64,000 nucleotides of DNA from an uncultured Acidimicrobiales bacterium (GTDB lineage Bacteria; Actinomycetota; Acidimicrobiia; Acidimicrobiales; Aldehydirespiratoraceae), in contig CATOTC010000001.1 of the NCBI GenBank assembly GCA_951812975.1, forward strand, positions 310,001-374,000, read 5' to 3'. The position numbers were made by a program, and so were the translations under genes. The notes below the pieces were generated by a model. That model searched no databases, was not told the origin of the DNA, and saw nothing but the letters and a program-made list of their open reading frames with translations. Below, one piece after another: positions 62,741-64,000 of this stretch. Each line of letters opens with the position of its first letter. The stretch's first letter is position 1.

Positions 62741-63859
62741 ATGCGCGCCGCAGATTTGACTTTGAGCACCAATGAGCGCCTCGTCCTCGACACTGTGCGG
62801 CTCGCCGAGCCCATCGCTCGCTCGGCCATACACGCCAAGGTGCCTCTCACGCAACCGTCGGTTCATCGCATTATCGACAACCTCACAGAAAAAGGGCTTC
62901 TGCGAGCGGGCGCCGCCGTGGTCCGCGGCCCCGGGAAACCGAGCCCAAATATCCATCTAGACCGAGAACAGGTCTACTCAGCCGGCATCTCGATCAACAC
63001 CGACGACATCGTCGTGTGCTTGGCCAACCTCGCCTGCGAACCGCTGCACGAAACGACCCTTAGGGGCCAGTCGCGGGACCGCAAGCCGGCGCTCGCCCTC
63101 ATACGAGCCGAAATCGACGCAATGCTGAGCCAGCACCAAGCCGACCACACCAATCTGATCGGGATCGGCCTCGCAATCGCCGGTACGTTCCTCGATGACC
63201 GCAGCCACGTCAACGCTTCGCTGCCACTTCGCGATTGGAGCATGGTCAATCTCCACGAGGAGGCGGCAGAGTTCTTTGACACGGCCATCTGGGTCGAGAA
63301 CAACTGCACAACCGCAGCAATCGGCGAGAGTCTCATTGGGGCGGGCCGCCGGACGCAAAACTTCGTCTACCTCTCCTTCAACTACGGGTTCGGGGGCGGA
63401 GCGATAATCGATGGACAGCCCTACGTCGGAGCTCACGGCAACGCTGTCGAGATCTCGTCTATCTACTCCGAGGACGAAAAGCCGCTACGGCCCGCTCTAG
63501 AAAATCTTCTCGAGCACCTGCGAGCGCACGGTCACGACGTCAACAACGTCGAAGACCTTGCAGCCCTCAAGGCTGGTTGGACCGGTGTCGAAGAGTGGGT
63601 CGACCTGACTCTGCCAGCACTGAACCGCGCGATCTGGGCAATCCGCGCCATTCTCGATCCCGAGGTCATCGTGCTCGGCGGCGAACTTCCACAACCAATC
63701 GCCGACCTGTTCCTCCACAGACTCGCTATCTATAGCGTCGACCGGCACCGCTACGATGCGCCAGAGCCTCCTCCACAGATTGTCTTCACAGAGGCATCCA
63801 ACCTCGGACCGGCGCTGGGGGCGGCACTCTTGCCACTCAAGTCACGCCTGTTTGCCTAG
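62741..63859 (+). CDS. ROK-family transcriptional regulator
   Basis: ATG at 62741 gives 372 residues. The N-terminal winged helix (STNERLVLDTVRLAEPIARS, PSVHRIIDNLTEKGLLRAGA) is followed by an ASKHA ROK domain with FLSFNYGFGGGAI-like phosphate loop (FVYLSFNYGFGGGAIIDGQP) and VIVLGGELPQPI. The zinc motif of sugar-kinase ROK proteins (CxCGxxGC) is not present, so it is probably a pure regulator. It should respond to the substrate of the divergent ABC system. Its presence favours a sugar or sugar derivative over polyamines or iron. Confidence 0.88.
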   Translation: MRAADLTLSTNERLVLDTVRLAEPIARSAIHAKVPLTQPSVHRIIDNLTEKGLLRAGAAVVRGPGKPSPNIHLDREQVYSAGISINTDDIVVCLANLACEPLHETTLRGQSRDRKPALALIRAEIDAMLSQHQADHTNLIGIGLAIAGTFLDDRSHVNASLPLRDWSMVNLHEEAAEFFDTAIWVENNCTTAAIGESLIGAGRRTQNFVYLSFNYGFGGGAIIDGQPYVGAHGNAVEISSIYSEDEKPLRPALENLLEHLRAHGHDVNNVEDLAALKAGWTGVEEWVDLTLPALNRAIWAIRAILDPEVIVLGGELPQPIADLFLHRLAIYSVDRHRYDAPEPPPQIVFTEASNLGPALGAALLPLKSRLFA

Positions 63860-63926
63860 CAGACAGTTCCAGCGGTCCGACCGCCCCACCGACGCCACCG
63901 CGAGAACCGCCGGCGGCGGACGCTCG

Positions 63927-64000
63927 TCAAATGCGGTCCCGACTGATGAGCTCGGTCCACTTGCTAGTCGGTGGCGGTCCTGTCGAGCGTGCCCGAGACT
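63927..64000 (-). CDS. Possible C-terminus of a gene continuing past the window
   Basis: On the minus strand the frame is open from the window edge to TGA at 63927-63929, giving 23 residues that end TSKWTELISRDRI. It has some protein character but is too short to identify. A second frame has a TAG near 63962. The 67 bp between it and the ROK stop hold nothing else. Confidence 0.3.
   Translation of the reverse strand, partial: SRARSTGPPPTSKWTELISRDRI

Overview
The window is high-GC DNA from an actinobacterium, most likely of the Acidimicrobiia/Ilumatobacter type. The evidence is actinobacterial housekeeping order (prs, rplY, pth, mfd, mazG, eno, ftsB-like, DUF501, ppx), a 30-residue bS22-type ribosomal peptide, a DUF222/13E12 HNH protein, GTG starts and many 4-bp ATGA/GTGA overlaps. 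The placement is inference; there is no rRNA here to test it.

Layout. 0-4 kb: the end of an acyl-CoA synthetase, a GNAT gene, an IS630 copy that has cut an XRE-type gene, an excisionase-like HTH gene and the wreck of a NaeI-type restriction enzyme. 4.1-14.4 kb: one minus-strand catabolic operon (IolD-like TPP enzyme, aldehyde dehydrogenase, IlvD/Edd dehydratase, sugar ABC importer without ATPase, Gfo/Idh dehydrogenase, IclR regulator), with a shared 16-nt site ahead of its first gene and ahead of the binding-protein gene. 14.7-16.5 kb: a degraded initiator-type tRNA, a phosphoribosyltransferase pseudogene and a solo IS630 end. 16.5-44.8 kb: the conserved housekeeping block, split by two insertions. 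One (17.9-30.9 kb) carries a CoxL-like molybdenum hydroxylase with maturation genes (CoxG, MobA-like, XdhC in two pieces, CoxE, CoxD), a DrrAB-type exporter and a DUF222 HNH gene followed by a 35-bp minisatellite. The other (32.6-36.4 kb) carries SLH and RCC1-repeat surface proteins with a serine recombinase, and short similar sequences at both edges.

45.0-53.9 kb holds what I think is the most interesting locus. It contains two MacB/FtsX-type ABC systems, a peptidoglycan-binding adaptor-like protein, a lipoprotein, two small secreted proteins (one like a beta-gamma crystallin), an ECF sigma factor and its membrane partner. Three promoter-like boxes with identical spacing (TGTAACA-N15-CAAAGA) precede the three transcription units, so the sigma factor may drive the whole set, itself included.

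54-57.2 kb is an IS nest (an IS3-family element inside an IS481-family element, inserted at the 3' end of mgtC, with solo IS481 ends nearby). 57.2-63.9 kb carries a 2H-phosphoesterase-like gene and a PotABCD/YnjBCD-like ABC operon divergent from a ROK regulator. Its binding-protein gene has a tandemly triplicated ribosome-binding/start segment.
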